Part shown: positions 48,916 to 56,916 of the stretch, one piece after another | Numbering within the stretch: the stretch's first letter is position 1 | How the letters are laid out: each line of letters starts with the position of its first letter | Assembly: GCA_947629795.1 (NCBI GenBank) | Contig: CANRFC010000003.1 | Location: 87,956 to 151,955 of the forward strand | DNA: 64,000 bases | Source: an uncultured Oscillospiraceae bacterium | GTDB taxonomy: Bacteria > Bacillota > Clostridia > Oscillospirales > Oscillospiraceae | Reading direction: 5' to 3' | The notes under the pieces: generated by a model | Told to the model about the DNA's origin: nothing | Seen by the model: the letters and a program-made list of their open reading frames with translations, nothing else | Database searches by the model: none | Translations under genes and position numbers: made by a program

Positions 48916-50796
48916 ATGAAAAAGCGAATTCTGCCCCTCCTGCTCACCCTCTCCCTCACCGCCTCCCTCCTCCCCGCCGCCTGGGCGGCCCCCGCCCCCT
49001 CGGTGGATGAGATGGCCCAGGTCCTCGCCGCCCTGGACATCATGACAGGGGACGAAAACGGGGACCTGATGCTCTCCCGGAACGTGAAGCGCTCGGAGTT
49101 CACCAAGCTCACCATCGCCGCCTCCCCCCTGGGGGACAGCGTGGGCTCGTCCACCTCCGTGTCCCCCTACCCCGACGTGCCCTACACCCACTGGGCCGCC
49201 CCCTACGTGGAGGCCGCCGTGGCCGCCGGGTACGTCAACGGCTATCTGGACGGCACCTTCCATCCCGACGAGAACATCACCCTGGCCATGGGCGTGACCA
49301 TGGCGGTGCGGCTGCTGGGCTATCAGGACAGTGACTTCTCCGGGGCCTGGCCTTCGGGGCAGATGACCCTCTACCGCAACCTGGACCTGGACGAGGGCAT
49401 CTCCCTCGGCCAGAACGACAATATGACCCGGCTGGACGCCATGCGCCTTTTTTACAACCTGCTCACCGCCAAGACCAAGGCCGGCCAGACCTACCTGCTC
49501 ACCCTGGGGCACACCCTCACCCCCGCCGGGGAGATCGACCTGGTGGCCCTGGTGAACTCCGCCATGGAGGGCCCGGTGGTCCAGGAGACCGGCTGGCAGT
49601 CCAAGGTGAACTTTGATGTGAGCACCGCCAAGGTCTACCGCGCCGGGAAGGCCTCCTCCCTGGCCGCCCTTCAGGCCGGCGATGTAATTTACTGGTCCAA
49701 GCCCATGCGCACCCTGTGGGCCTACACCGGCAAGGTCACCGGCCTCTACCAGGCAGTGTCCCCGGCGGCCTCCACCCCCTCGGCGGTGACCGTGGCGGGC
49801 AAGACCTATCCCATCGAGACCGCCGCCGCGGCCTACGCCCTGTCCAACCTGGGCGAATTTAAGGTGGGGGATACCGTCACCCTTCTCCTGGGCCGGGACG
49901 GCGGCGTGGCTGCCGTCACCCGGGGCACCGCCCTCAACGGCACGGTCTACGGCGTCGTCTCCGCCGTCATGGACGCCCCCTATACCGACTCCGACGGCCA
50001 CAGCTACACCGCCAAGACGGTCACCGTCACCGCCACCGACGGCAACTCCTACTCCTACCCCGTGGAGGGCAAGTCCTCCTGGGAGGCGGGGGACCTGGTG
50101 AAGGTGGCCGCCGCCGGCTCCACTGCCCAGCTCTCCAAGCCCGAAAGTACCTCTCTCTCCGGCAAGGTCAACTCCTCCGCCACCCAGATCGGCTCCGTGA
50201 AGCTGGCGGATGACGTGGAGATCCTGGACGTGGACACCGACACCGGCGCGGCGGTGAAGATCTACCCCGACCGGCTCGCCGGCATGACCCTCTCCTCCTC
50301 CGATGTGAAGTTTGCCCGGAAGAATTCCGCCGGAGAGGTGGACGCCCTCATTTTGGCCGACGTCACCGGGGACCTGTGGAGCTACGGCGTGCTCACCGAC
50401 GTCACCGAGACCGATTCCTCCTACGCCGGCATGTGGACCCTCTACGGGACCTACCAGTACACCGTAAACGGCACCCCCTACTTCTACACCTATCAGAACG
50501 GTATCTTTAACCTCAAGCCCGGCCCGGTGAAGATCGAGGGCTCCCTCCAGGTCCCCGCCAAGATGGAGGCCCTGAAAAGCGTGAAGCTCACCTCCGCCGA
50601 CGCCCAGAGCGCCCTCACCGCCCAGGGAGAGACCTTCCCGGTCTGGTCCGGGGTCACCGTTTACCTCCAGGAGGACGGGGACTACCGCCTCACCAGCCTG
50701 GAGCGGGTGAATGTGGGCTATACCCTCACCGGCTGGTATGACCGCGACGCCGCCTCCGGCGGCCGCATCCGCATCATCACCGCCAGGGCCCAGTGA
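48916..50796 (+). CDS. Exported S-layer homology (SLH) domain protein
   Basis: A 626-residue secreted protein. The signal peptide (MKKRILPLLLTLSLTASLLP) ends near AWA-AP. Residues about 75-180 contain SLH-type units (YPDVPYTHWAAPYVEAAVAAGYVNGY, DENITLAMGVTMAVRLLGY shown in part), which bind pyruvylated secondary wall polymers. The rest is a long beta-rich region with repeated valine/threonine strands (for example KTYPIETAAAAYALSNLGEF) and no catalytic motif. Likely a surface structural protein. Single gene with terminator. Its ribosome site is AAGGAG 5-10 nt before ATG 48916. Confidence 0.88.
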   Translation: MKKRILPLLLTLSLTASLLPAAWAAPAPSVDEMAQVLAALDIMTGDENGDLMLSRNVKRSEFTKLTIAASPLGDSVGSSTSVSPYPDVPYTHWAAPYVEAAVAAGYVNGYLDGTFHPDENITLAMGVTMAVRLLGYQDSDFSGAWPSGQMTLYRNLDLDEGISLGQNDNMTRLDAMRLFYNLLTAKTKAGQTYLLTLGHTLTPAGEIDLVALVNSAMEGPVVQETGWQSKVNFDVSTAKVYRAGKASSLAALQAGDVIYWSKPMRTLWAYTGKVTGLYQAVSPAASTPSAVTVAGKTYPIETAAAAYALSNLGEFKVGDTVTLLLGRDGGVAAVTRGTALNGTVYGVVSAVMDAPYTDSDGHSYTAKTVTVTATDGNSYSYPVEGKSSWEAGDLVKVAAAGSTAQLSKPESTSLSGKVNSSATQIGSVKLADDVEILDVDTDTGAAVKIYPDRLAGMTLSSSDVKFARKNSAGEVDALILADVTGDLWSYGVLTDVTETDSSYAGMWTLYGTYQYTVNGTPYFYTYQNGIFNLKPGPVKIEGSLQVPAKMEALKSVKLTSADAQSALTAQGETFPVWSGVTVYLQEDGDYRLTSLERVNVGYTLTGWYDRDAASGGRIRIITARAQ

Positions 50797-50807
50797 GCTC
50801 ATAAGGC

Positions 50808-50845
50808 AAGGACCGGCGCCCCTTCCGGGACGCCGGTCCTTTTTC
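50808..50845 (+). terminator. Terminator of the SLH gene
   Basis: AAGGACCGGCG-CCC pairs with GGG-CGCCGGTCCTT around TTCC with one mismatch, followed by TTTTT. Confidence 0.88.
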
Positions 50846-50847
50846 TG

Positions 50848-51108
50848 TCACAGCGCCAGCCCCACGCACCACAGCACGGTGGCCAGCAGGGCCCCCAGGG
50901 CCACGTAGCCCACTCTGGGCAGCCGCCACCGGAGCGTTCCCTTCCGGGCGTAGCCCTCGGCCACCCTTCTCGCCTCCTCCACCACCTGGTCAGCGGAGAC
51001 TCCCTCCTTGCCCAACACGCCCTCCCGGACGATGAAAATGGCCTCCTCGAAAAAGCGCCGGTCGGGCGAGCGCACCACGATGACCCGCCGGCTGATCCCC
51101 TTGATCAT
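50848..51108 (-). CDS. Small tail-anchored hypothetical protein
   Basis: An 86-residue protein of unknown function: a basic N-terminus (MIKGISRRVIVVRSPDRRFF), a helical middle (GVSADQVVEEARRVAEGYAR) and one C-terminal membrane span (VGYVALGALLATVLWCVGLAL), giving a tail-anchored topology. ATG 51108 follows AAGGAGGG; longer frames upstream lack a ribosome site. It lies beside spoVT, so a sporulation-linked role is possible but not shown. No homologous family was recognised. Confidence 0.75.
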   Translation of the reverse strand: MIKGISRRVIVVRSPDRRFFEEAIFIVREGVLGKEGVSADQVVEEARRVAEGYARKGTLRWRLPRVGYVALGALLATVLWCVGLAL

Positions 51109-51214
51109 GCCGTCCCTCCTTCCGTTCTCCCCTGTAGCATGGGCGCTTTGGAGGGAAAATATACAAGGCATGCGCCCCCTCCCTCCGGCGTAAACTCCTC
51201 CCGGAGGGATGAGG

Positions 51215-51295
51215 ATGGAACGCCCCTGGTTTGCCCTGAGTGTGGTCTTCGCGGTGAATATTTTTCTGATCCTGTTTTTCCAGTCCTTGACATAG
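51215..51295 (+). CDS. Candidate 26-residue membrane peptide
   Basis: A short open frame on the opposite strand from its neighbours: ATG 51215 with GGAGGG (51203-51208) 6 nt upstream, TAG at 51293-51295. The product MERPWFALSVVFAVNIFLIL plus FFQSLT is one hydrophobic span with a charged start, like small membrane peptides such as SpoVM or CmpA in layout only. It lies in the 293-bp gap between the 86-residue gene and spoVT. Evidence is the ribosome site and the unbroken hydrophobic pattern; expression is unknown. Confidence 0.45.
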   Translation: MERPWFALSVVFAVNIFLILFFQSLT

Positions 51296-51363
51296 CCCCA
51301 AGAGGCGAAAAACGCCCCCTCTGGAGTCCTCCACCGCGCCGAAAACACCCCGGTAGAGGCCAT

Positions 51364-51396
51364 AAAAACAGCCTGTTTTCCGTGGAAAACAGGCTG
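51364..51396 (-). terminator. Terminator of spoVT
   Basis: A perfect 13-bp stem (51369-51381 with 51384-51396), 2-nt loop, T5 on the minus strand, 6 nt after the stop. Confidence 0.9.
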
Positions 51397-51401
51397 CTTT
51401 C

Positions 51402-51944
51402 TTACCCCTCCATGTGCCGGCCCAGGAAGCCGGAGACCGCCTGGAGCAGCTTGTACTCGGTCTCTCCGCCCCCCAGCTCATCCTCGGCGGCGGCAAAGAG
51501 CACGCACCCCAGCACGTCGCCCTCGGCCAGGATGGGCGCGGCGGCGGCCACGTAGTACTTGTCCGATTCCTCGCTCACCGGCATGGGGGCGTCGCCGGGC
51601 TGGAACTGATAGATCTTCCGCCCCTCCAGCACGCCCTCCAGCCGCTCGCTCAGCCGTTTTTCCGCCAGGTCCCGGCGGGGCGCCCCCGCCACGGTGAGGA
51701 CGCTGTCCCGGTCGGTGATGACCGCCATACGGCCGGTGGTCTTGTTCAAAGTCTCGCACATCTGGGCGGCGAAATCGCTCAGGCCCCCCATCAGGGAATA
51801 CTTCTTGAAAATGACCTCGCCGTCCTTGTCGGTGTAGATCTCCAGCGGGTCGCCCTCCCGGATCCGCATGGTCCGGCGGATCTCCTTGGGGATCACGACG
51901 CGCCCGAGATCATCGATCCTTCGGACGATCCCAGTTGCTTTCAT
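51402..51944 (-). CDS. spoVT: Stage V sporulation transcription factor SpoVT
   Basis: A 180-residue regulator of forespore genes. The N-terminal AbrB-type swapped-hairpin domain reads MKATGIVRRIDDLGRVVIPK then RIREGDPLEIY; residues about 55-180 form the GAF-like domain typical of SpoVT (LSDFAAQMCETLNKTTGRM, AAAAPILAEGDVLGCVLF). Full length and good conservation show the organism belongs to a spore-forming lineage. Monocistronic with its own terminator. Confidence 0.96.
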   Translation of the reverse strand: MKATGIVRRIDDLGRVVIPKEIRRTMRIREGDPLEIYTDKDGEVIFKKYSLMGGLSDFAAQMCETLNKTTGRMAVITDRDSVLTVAGAPRRDLAEKRLSERLEGVLEGRKIYQFQPGDAPMPVSEESDKYYVAAAAPILAEGDVLGCVLFAAAEDELGGGETEYKLLQAVSGFLGRHMEG

Positions 51945-52069
51945 ATCTCTCTCCTCCTGCGGTTTGCGTTTCGATTGACAGTCCTTAGTATCCGCAGGTC
52001 TGTTTTTCCTATGCGGCGGGAAGAGGAGGTATCATTTGGTAAAGCGGGCCCCGGCTCCGGCACGGTCCC

Positions 52070-52741
52070 TCACCAAAGCAGAGGAATGAGCCTGTATTTT
52101 ACCTTCTTTTGATAGTCCCGATAGCCGTCCAATCGTTCCGCAAGGAGCTGCTCTTCATTTCTGATCCGTTTGACCAGGAGCAGCGGATAGGCCAAAAAGA
52201 GCAGGAATGAGATCGGAGAGCCCAGGACAAGGGGCATGGATAAAAACAGCAGCACGGTGGCCAGGTACATGGGATGCCTGACAACACCATACAGGCCGGT
52301 GTCCACTACCTTCTGCCCCTCCTGGACCTCCACGGTCCTTGAGAGATAGGCATTCTCCCGCATGACCTGCGCATACAGGGCATAGCCGCCGAGGAAGACA
52401 ACGGCCGCGAGCGCCGCTGCCCACGGCGGCATGACCAGCCAGGAAAAGCGGTAATTCAGTCCGCACAGGACAAAACCGGTCAGGAACATCATCCCACTGA
52501 AAAGGATCACCGTCCGCTGCTCCGGCTCCTTCTCCTTCGTCCGGAGGCGCTTTTCCAGCAGTTCAGGGTCCCTGATGAGCAGGAACACACCCAGCGCAAG
52601 CATGGGGACAAACAGGATGCCCAGGAACAGCCAGCCGTTCCAATAGGCGAGGGTCCCGGCGCTCAGGAAGAGTAGCAGGGCCACGGCGGCAAAACCCGCA
52701 AGGTATCTCGTGAGGGCCCGTACCCACAGCTTTTTGTCCAT
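52070..52741 (-). CDS. Isoprenylcysteine carboxyl methyltransferase (ICMT/PEMT-like) membrane protein
   Basis: A 223-residue methyltransferase-like membrane protein with about five or six spans. The conserved C-terminal part has GLYGVVRHPMYLATVLLFLS (RHPxY SAM-binding motif) and RNEEQLLAERLDGYRDYQKKV (E...Y..Y motif), as in ICMT and NnrU/phospholipid methyltransferase relatives. ATG 52741 follows AAGGAGA. It lies 14 nt after a CPBP protease gene and is probably co-transcribed. True substrate in bacteria is unknown. Confidence 0.88.
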   Translation of the reverse strand: MDKKLWVRALTRYLAGFAAVALLLFLSAGTLAYWNGWLFLGILFVPMLALGVFLLIRDPELLEKRLRTKEKEPEQRTVILFSGMMFLTGFVLCGLNYRFSWLVMPPWAAALAAVVFLGGYALYAQVMRENAYLSRTVEVQEGQKVVDTGLYGVVRHPMYLATVLLFLSMPLVLGSPISFLLFLAYPLLLVKRIRNEEQLLAERLDGYRDYQKKVKYRLIPLLW

Positions 52742-52755
52742 TCTCCTTCCCCTCT

Positions 52756-53535
52756 CTATACCAGTGCCAGCCAAATGAGTTTCGCGAGGATATGCGTTCC
52801 GGCGTGACCCACCATGGCGTACTGGATCCCGTATTTCCGATAAAGCCGGCCAAAAGCCAGGCCCAAGCCACCGTTGAGAAGGAAACAGCGGGCCACGACC
52901 GGAGGCGTAAGGGAGCCGTACATGGAGGCGGTAGCAGGCAGATGCCCAGCAGCGAACAGAAGGGCGCACAGGATGTTGGCCGCGATAAATACACCCTGGG
53001 GGATCTCCCCTCTGTCCCGTCCCCGGAAAAACAGCTTCCAAAGGAGAAATACCGCCAGGGACATGCAAAACAGCCGCAGCAGGACCTCCTCCACCACCCC
53101 GCCGTAAAAGACGGCGGACAGCCAGGAGTCCGGGCGCCGGGTGAGAAGGACGCTTTCATAGCTCGCTCCTACCTGTGGCAGCCATTGGCCGAAGGTCCAG
53201 TAGTCCAGGGAAAAGGCCGCGCCGCAGGCCAGGGTGATCCCCAGGGTGGGAAGCAGCTTCGCCTTTTCCGGTCTCAGCGGGCCCATCAAGCCCACAGCCC
53301 GGGCCAGGACACAGCCCACCAGGCCGCAGGCGAAGGCCAGCAGAACGCTCTGAACGACAGCGGCGAAATACAGGGGCATGGCACCCCCCGCCTGGGCCAG
53401 TGCGCTCTGACGCAGCTCCTCGGGGAAAGAGGCCAGTGAATAGCTGCCCGTACACCAGCCACCCACGGCGGCAAAGGGCAGCAGGCTCAGGGCAAACAGA
53501 AGAGGTCCCATCCAGGGCCGGGGGCTCTTGCTCAT
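52756..53535 (-). CDS. CPBP-family (CAAX/Rce1-like) intramembrane glutamic protease
   Basis: A 259-residue polytopic protein with about seven spans. The three CPBP motifs are present: GGVVEEVLLRLF (EExxxR, catalytic Glu), CALLFAAGHLP (FxxxH) and MVGHAGTHI near the C-terminus (HxxxH instead of the usual HxxxN/B). Members act as CAAX-like proteases or in bacteriocin immunity and peptide processing. It precedes the ICMT-like gene by 14 nt, a pairing that repeats at 59.1-60.5 kb. Confidence 0.87.
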   Translation of the reverse strand: MSKSPRPWMGPLLFALSLLPFAAVGGWCTGSYSLASFPEELRQSALAQAGGAMPLYFAAVVQSVLLAFACGLVGCVLARAVGLMGPLRPEKAKLLPTLGITLACGAAFSLDYWTFGQWLPQVGASYESVLLTRRPDSWLSAVFYGGVVEEVLLRLFCMSLAVFLLWKLFFRGRDRGEIPQGVFIAANILCALLFAAGHLPATASMYGSLTPPVVARCFLLNGGLGLAFGRLYRKYGIQYAMVGHAGTHILAKLIWLALV

Positions 53536-53553
53536 TTCCGTATCCTCCTTTTG

Positions 53554-53785
53554 TTATTCTATCACCGTGTCCCACCCTTGTCCAGGCATTGTACTGAGGC
53601 TGTATTGACTCATCCCTTCTCCAAAGAGATCCTGTCCATCCTCAGTCCTGTATGGCAGCACGGAGGAGATTTCACCGCTGGTGACGTGGTAGTCCAGGGT
53701 GAAGGCCGCGCCCTCCGACAAGGCCAGGTCCATATCGCCGGAGGTGGTGTGGTCCTTTTCCCCTTCCGCTTTTCTCCCGCCTGTT
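53554..53785 (-). pseudogene. Remnant open frame after the flavodoxin-like gene
   Basis: Directly after the stop at 53786 a different frame stays open to 53554 with protein-like composition (SGDMDLALSEGAAFTLDYHV, then GEISSVLPYRTEDGQDL) but no start codon with a ribosome site. It looks like the 3' end of a decayed gene. Alternatively it is non-coding. No family recognised. Confidence 0.35.
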
Positions 53786-54448
53786 TCAATTGCCCGTGGA
53801 ATAGGGGCGCGCGTCCAGAGGCCCTGTGCACCCCAGTTTCTTTGCCATCCGGCCCATAAAGAGCCGCTGTACCGGCCGCCCGAACAGGCGGAACATCCGG
53901 CATTCCTTTGCCGACAGATACTCCGGGCCGGCAAAGGCTGCCACAGTCTCCTTCTCAAACCGATGGGTATCCGCAAAGTGCCGGCCCATCCGGGTGAAGG
54001 GGCGCAGCAGCTCCTGCCCCTCCTTCTCGTCCATCAGCCGCAGGCCGAACATGTCCCCCTTGATAAGGGTCCCGGCATAGGCGCACCCCAGCAGCTCCGG
54101 CAGCTTCTCCAGATATTTCTCACAGCACCGGCTCTGGGACGCCTCGGGAAAGCCGCCCTGGACCAGGAAGGCGATCTGGGTCCCCGGGGTGGTCTTGGGC
54201 TCCAGCCCCGCCAGGAATTCCAGCAAAATGCCGGGGACGTTCTCCACGTAGAGGGGCAGCGCGATCAGGATGTTGTCCGACGCTGCAAAGGCCTGCGCCG
54301 CGCCGGCCCACTGGGCCCGGTCCGAGAGATGCCAGACCTCGGAGGTGCTGCCGCTCTCCTCATAGCCCATCCGGAAGGCGGCGATGATCTTCGCCGTGTT
54401 GCTCCTGGACTGGGGCCTGGCCGCGCCGTTGATGATCACAAGGTGCAT
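53786..54448 (-). CDS. Flavodoxin-like NAD(P)H-dependent oxidoreductase
   Basis: A 220-residue flavodoxin-fold protein. The N-terminal phosphate-binding loop NGAARPQSRSNTAKI and ILIALPLYVENVPGILLEFL fit the NADPH-dependent FMN reductase group. ATG 54448 has GGAGGCG upstream; the frame to 54529 overlaps the next gene and is rejected. It overlaps the second flavodoxin-like gene by 13 nt, so the two are coupled and may form one redox unit. Confidence 0.82.
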   Translation of the reverse strand: MHLVIINGAARPQSRSNTAKIIAAFRMGYEESGSTSEVWHLSDRAQWAGAAQAFAASDNILIALPLYVENVPGILLEFLAGLEPKTTPGTQIAFLVQGGFPEASQSRCCEKYLEKLPELLGCAYAGTLIKGDMFGLRLMDEKEGQELLRPFTRMGRHFADTHRFEKETVAAFAGPEYLSAKECRMFRLFGRPVQRLFMGRMAKKLGCTGPLDARPYSTGN

Positions 54449-54942
54449 GGAAACGCCTCCTTTGCCTGCTCCATGGGATAGGCACCCAGACTGACCCCGC
54501 CCAGGTTCAGCATGACCCGGTCCATCCACAGGTCCAGGTAGTCCCGGTCCGCCTCGCCGTCATACAAAAGCCCGAAGCGGTATTTCTTCTCGTAGCGGGG
54601 CACATGGCGGCACTGGCCGTCCACGATGTGGGTATACATGGTGGCCAGGGGCAGGAGCCGGTCCACCAGATCTTTCATGCGGTGATCCACAAAGTCCAGG
54701 GCGGTCCCGGCCAGGAAAATCGCCGCGTCGTAGGTCAGATAGGCTTTCAGGAGCTCCTCATAGCCGTCCTGGATGGAGCAGCGTCCCGGGGTCTTCAACC
54801 AGCAGAAGTTGCAGCCCACGCAAGGGTGGATGTTCAGCGGCCCGGTGTGGATGACCCGGCTGTGGGCGCTGCGCGCCGTCAGGCTTCGGACGGCCTCCCT
54901 GGCCCGGTCCTCCGGCAGCGTATTGACGATCAGCAATGACAT
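54436..54942 (-). CDS. NAD(P)H-dependent flavin oxidoreductase with Cys motif
   Basis: A 168-residue flavodoxin-fold protein (MSLLIVNTLPEDRAREAVRS) with a cysteine cluster HPCVGCNFCWLKTPGRCSIQD at about residues 39-59 that is usual in this NADPH-dependent FMN reductase group and may bind metal or take part in catalysis. AAIFLAGTALDFVDHRMKDL continues the fold. ATG 54942 follows AGGAGGAATG. First of the two coupled flavin genes. Confidence 0.85.
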   Translation of the reverse strand: MSLLIVNTLPEDRAREAVRSLTARSAHSRVIHTGPLNIHPCVGCNFCWLKTPGRCSIQDGYEELLKAYLTYDAAIFLAGTALDFVDHRMKDLVDRLLPLATMYTHIVDGQCRHVPRYEKKYRFGLLYDGEADRDYLDLWMDRVMLNLGGVSLGAYPMEQAKEAFPCTL

Positions 54943-54961
54943 ATCATTCCTCCTGTTTTTC

Positions 54962-55492
54962 TCAAGCCGTCTTCCCGTCGGTACTCTCCCGCAGCTCCGC
55001 GCCATGGCGCAGGACCAGGGAGAACAGGATCAGGGCTACGCCCAGCACCACAGCGGCGCCGTTGCCCCAGTCGCCGGAGCGGGTCAGGCCGAAGCACTCA
55101 TAGATCACAGCGGAGAGAATGACCGCCGCCAGGGGCATGACGATGGTCTTGATCCCCAGTCTTTTGACCTGCTCGGCGCCTGTTGCCGTGAAAGGCGTCC
55201 CGTCCGCCAACTCCTGCTTGAAGTAACGGTGGGCGAAGAAAAACAGGAGGCCGTCCGTCACGCCGAACACAAAGTCAGCCAACAGGGTCCCGATCAGACC
55301 CGGCACGCCGCCCTGGGGCCGCAGAAGGTCGGTCAGGAAAGTGACCGGCAGCTGTCCGGTGCTGTACCAGGCCAGACAGCAGAACACGCCCAGGGCACAA
55401 AGTCCCGCCCAGATAAAGGACAGGATCATGGCGAGCATGGCCAGGGTCTTGAATACTTGATAGGTCTTTTGAATGGATCCCAGTGTTTTCAT
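54962..55492 (-). CDS. Hypothetical four-span membrane protein
   Basis: A 176-residue protein with about four spans (LAMLAMILSFIWAGLCALGVF, LIGTLLADFVFGVTDGLLFF, IKTIVMPLAAVILSAVIYEC, AAVVLGVALILFSLVL) and a polar middle loop (RYFKQELADGTPFT). I do not recognise a named family. It lies between a PspC gene (27 nt upstream) and the flavin pair (19 nt downstream), so it is likely in the same transcript. Confidence 0.78.
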   Translation of the reverse strand: MKTLGSIQKTYQVFKTLAMLAMILSFIWAGLCALGVFCCLAWYSTGQLPVTFLTDLLRPQGGVPGLIGTLLADFVFGVTDGLLFFFAHRYFKQELADGTPFTATGAEQVKRLGIKTIVMPLAAVILSAVIYECFGLTRSGDWGNGAAVVLGVALILFSLVLRHGAELRESTDGKTA

Positions 55493-55519
55493 AATGCTCC
55501 TCCCTCTCTGCTCTTTCGG

Positions 55520-55717
55520 TCAGATCTGGCCGCCGGGGGCCCGGGGAACGATGACCGCCGCAATGATATAGGCGATGACGCCGCTGCCGCCCAGGGCGCA
55601 CAGCAGCACCCACAGCAGCCGCACCAAAGTGGGGTCGATGCCGAAATACTCCGCGATACCGCCGCACACGCCGTCAATGATCTTGTTCCGGTCGGACTTG
55701 TAAAGCCGTTTTTCCAT
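55520..55717 (-). CDS. PspC domain protein
   Basis: A 65-residue PspC domain: [20 protein letters not shown] followed by [21 protein letters not shown] and a second short span. PspC domains are membrane-linked stress components. ATG 55717 is taken because the longer frame to 55777 enters a palindrome and lacks a ribosome site. It heads the PspC - membrane protein - flavin oxidoreductase set. Confidence 0.9.
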   Translation of the reverse strand: MEKRLYKSDRNKIIDGVCGGIAEYFGIDPTLVRLLWVLLCALGGSGVIAYIIAAVIVPRAPGGQI

Positions 55718-55753
55718 GTGGAACACCATACCTTTCTTTGATCGTTTCCGCAA

Positions 55754-55802
55754 AAACGCAGAGCTGCCCGAAGGCAAAGCTCTGCGTCAAAGCGTCTGGC
55801 TT
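55754..55802 (-). terminator. Terminator-like element, copy A of a repeated unit
   Basis: Minus-strand ACGCAGAGCT pairs with AGCTCTGCGT around a 12-nt loop and is followed by TTTTTG. It ends the DUF2087 operon. The flanking CTCTGCGTCAAAGCGTCTGGC recurs with one change at 60,632-60,652. The rest of the 199-bp gap to 55916 shows no other feature. Confidence 0.75.
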
Positions 55803-55916
55803 TTGCTGATTTTGCTTAGGGGGATCCCCTTTCCGTTTTCGGCTGTCTCCCGGTGTGCTGCGAAACAGGCCGATGAAATGCAGGAACCTTTTCCTCCCCA
55901 GCCGGGTCCTGCTTTC

Positions 55917-56249
55917 CTATTCCTCTCTGATATATTCTGCGTATACCTCCCTCCAATCGTTTTCTACCCAATATTCCGAACCGTCCCTCTGCCTTCCAAG
56001 GAACCTGTATTGGACCATTTCCCTTCGGATCAGCTCTATATCCTGGAATGCAATGCTCTGCCGGATCCTTTCGTTTATCTCCTTTTCTGTATATTTCCTG
56101 CCGGCGTCCATTCGTTCCGCGATCCTGATAAGTGCAAGGATCCGCATGGGTCTTTTGGCTGGATACTGGATCAATCTTCCATCAGGATCATAGAAATGAT
56201 CCAGCTTTTTATCATAGTTCTTCAACACGGTTTTCCTCCGCAATTTCAA
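55917..56249 (-). CDS. DUF2087 family protein
   Basis: A 110-residue protein matching DUF2087: FYDPDGRLIQYPAKRPMRIL, RKYTEKEINERIRQ and DGSEYWVENDW. The family is often found fused to or beside small regulators and is thought to bind nucleic acid or act in transcription control; evidence is thin. It lies 3 nt after the DUF998 gene in an apparent operon with the CPBP-like gene. Confidence 0.87.
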   Translation of the reverse strand: MKLRRKTVLKNYDKKLDHFYDPDGRLIQYPAKRPMRILALIRIAERMDAGRKYTEKEINERIRQSIAFQDIELIRREMVQYRFLGRQRDGSEYWVENDWREVYAEYIREE

Positions 56250-56252
56250 AAT

Positions 56253-56894
56253 TTATCTTTTCATTTCATACCCTTTTTCGAATTTTCCCGCAAAAAGACA
56301 GACGCCCAGCACCGCGTTGAATATCACGGCTGAAAATGTACTGAAGCGTTCAAACAGTCCAAATACAGCTTCCGGCATGACGCCGGTCCCCATGGCCCCC
56401 AACAGCATCATCGCCAGACAGAGGACCGCCCACGCCGACAGCGCCTTATGTTTTCCCTTTCTGGCGCCCCATGCGATCAGTATCAGGGAGGCGATGGAAA
56501 AAACGACCACCAGGACTGTCACAAGCAGATGCATGATGTTTTGCGGATCTGCTCCGTCCGCGCCTGACACCCACGGGAACATCTCATATCCCACGGTACA
56601 CACCCATTCCATGGCGCAGAAAAAATAGACGCCGAGGCGCAGCAGCCTCTCCGTCACATGCTCCATGGACACGCAGACCGCCATGATGGAGACGATGCCG
56701 CAGGGGGCAAACAGGGCGTTCAGCCGACTTGCCAGAGCCGCGGACGGCGCGCCCACCGCCGACAGGTCGCTCACCGCCATGCTCAGCCAGTCATATCCCG
56801 GATAGGCCAGGGGAGAAAAGACGACCATCGCAGTATAGGAAAGCAGGCTGACAACGCCCAAAAGGCCGCAGAAATGGAGCAATGTGCGTTTCAT
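56253..56894 (-). CDS. DUF998 family membrane protein
   Basis: A 213-residue polytopic protein with about six spans and the DUF998 layout (LSMAVSDLSAVGAPSAALAS near residue 37, a Gly/Asp loop VSGADGADPQNIMH). Function unknown. ATG 56894 is preceded by TTGAGGAG; the longer frame to 57173 overlaps the preceding gene. It sits 22 nt after the CPBP-like gene and 3 nt before DUF2087. Confidence 0.83.
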   Translation of the reverse strand: MKRTLLHFCGLLGVVSLLSYTAMVVFSPLAYPGYDWLSMAVSDLSAVGAPSAALASRLNALFAPCGIVSIMAVCVSMEHVTERLLRLGVYFFCAMEWVCTVGYEMFPWVSGADGADPQNIMHLLVTVLVVVFSIASLILIAWGARKGKHKALSAWAVLCLAMMLLGAMGTGVMPEAVFGLFERFSTFSAVIFNAVLGVCLFAGKFEKGYEMKR

Positions 56895-56916
56895 AAGATG
56901 TCTCCTCAACTTGATC

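Noticed and set aside
51105..51293. Minus-strand frames upstream of the 86-residue gene
   Set aside because: They lack a ribosome site; AAGGAGGG clearly serves ATG 51108.
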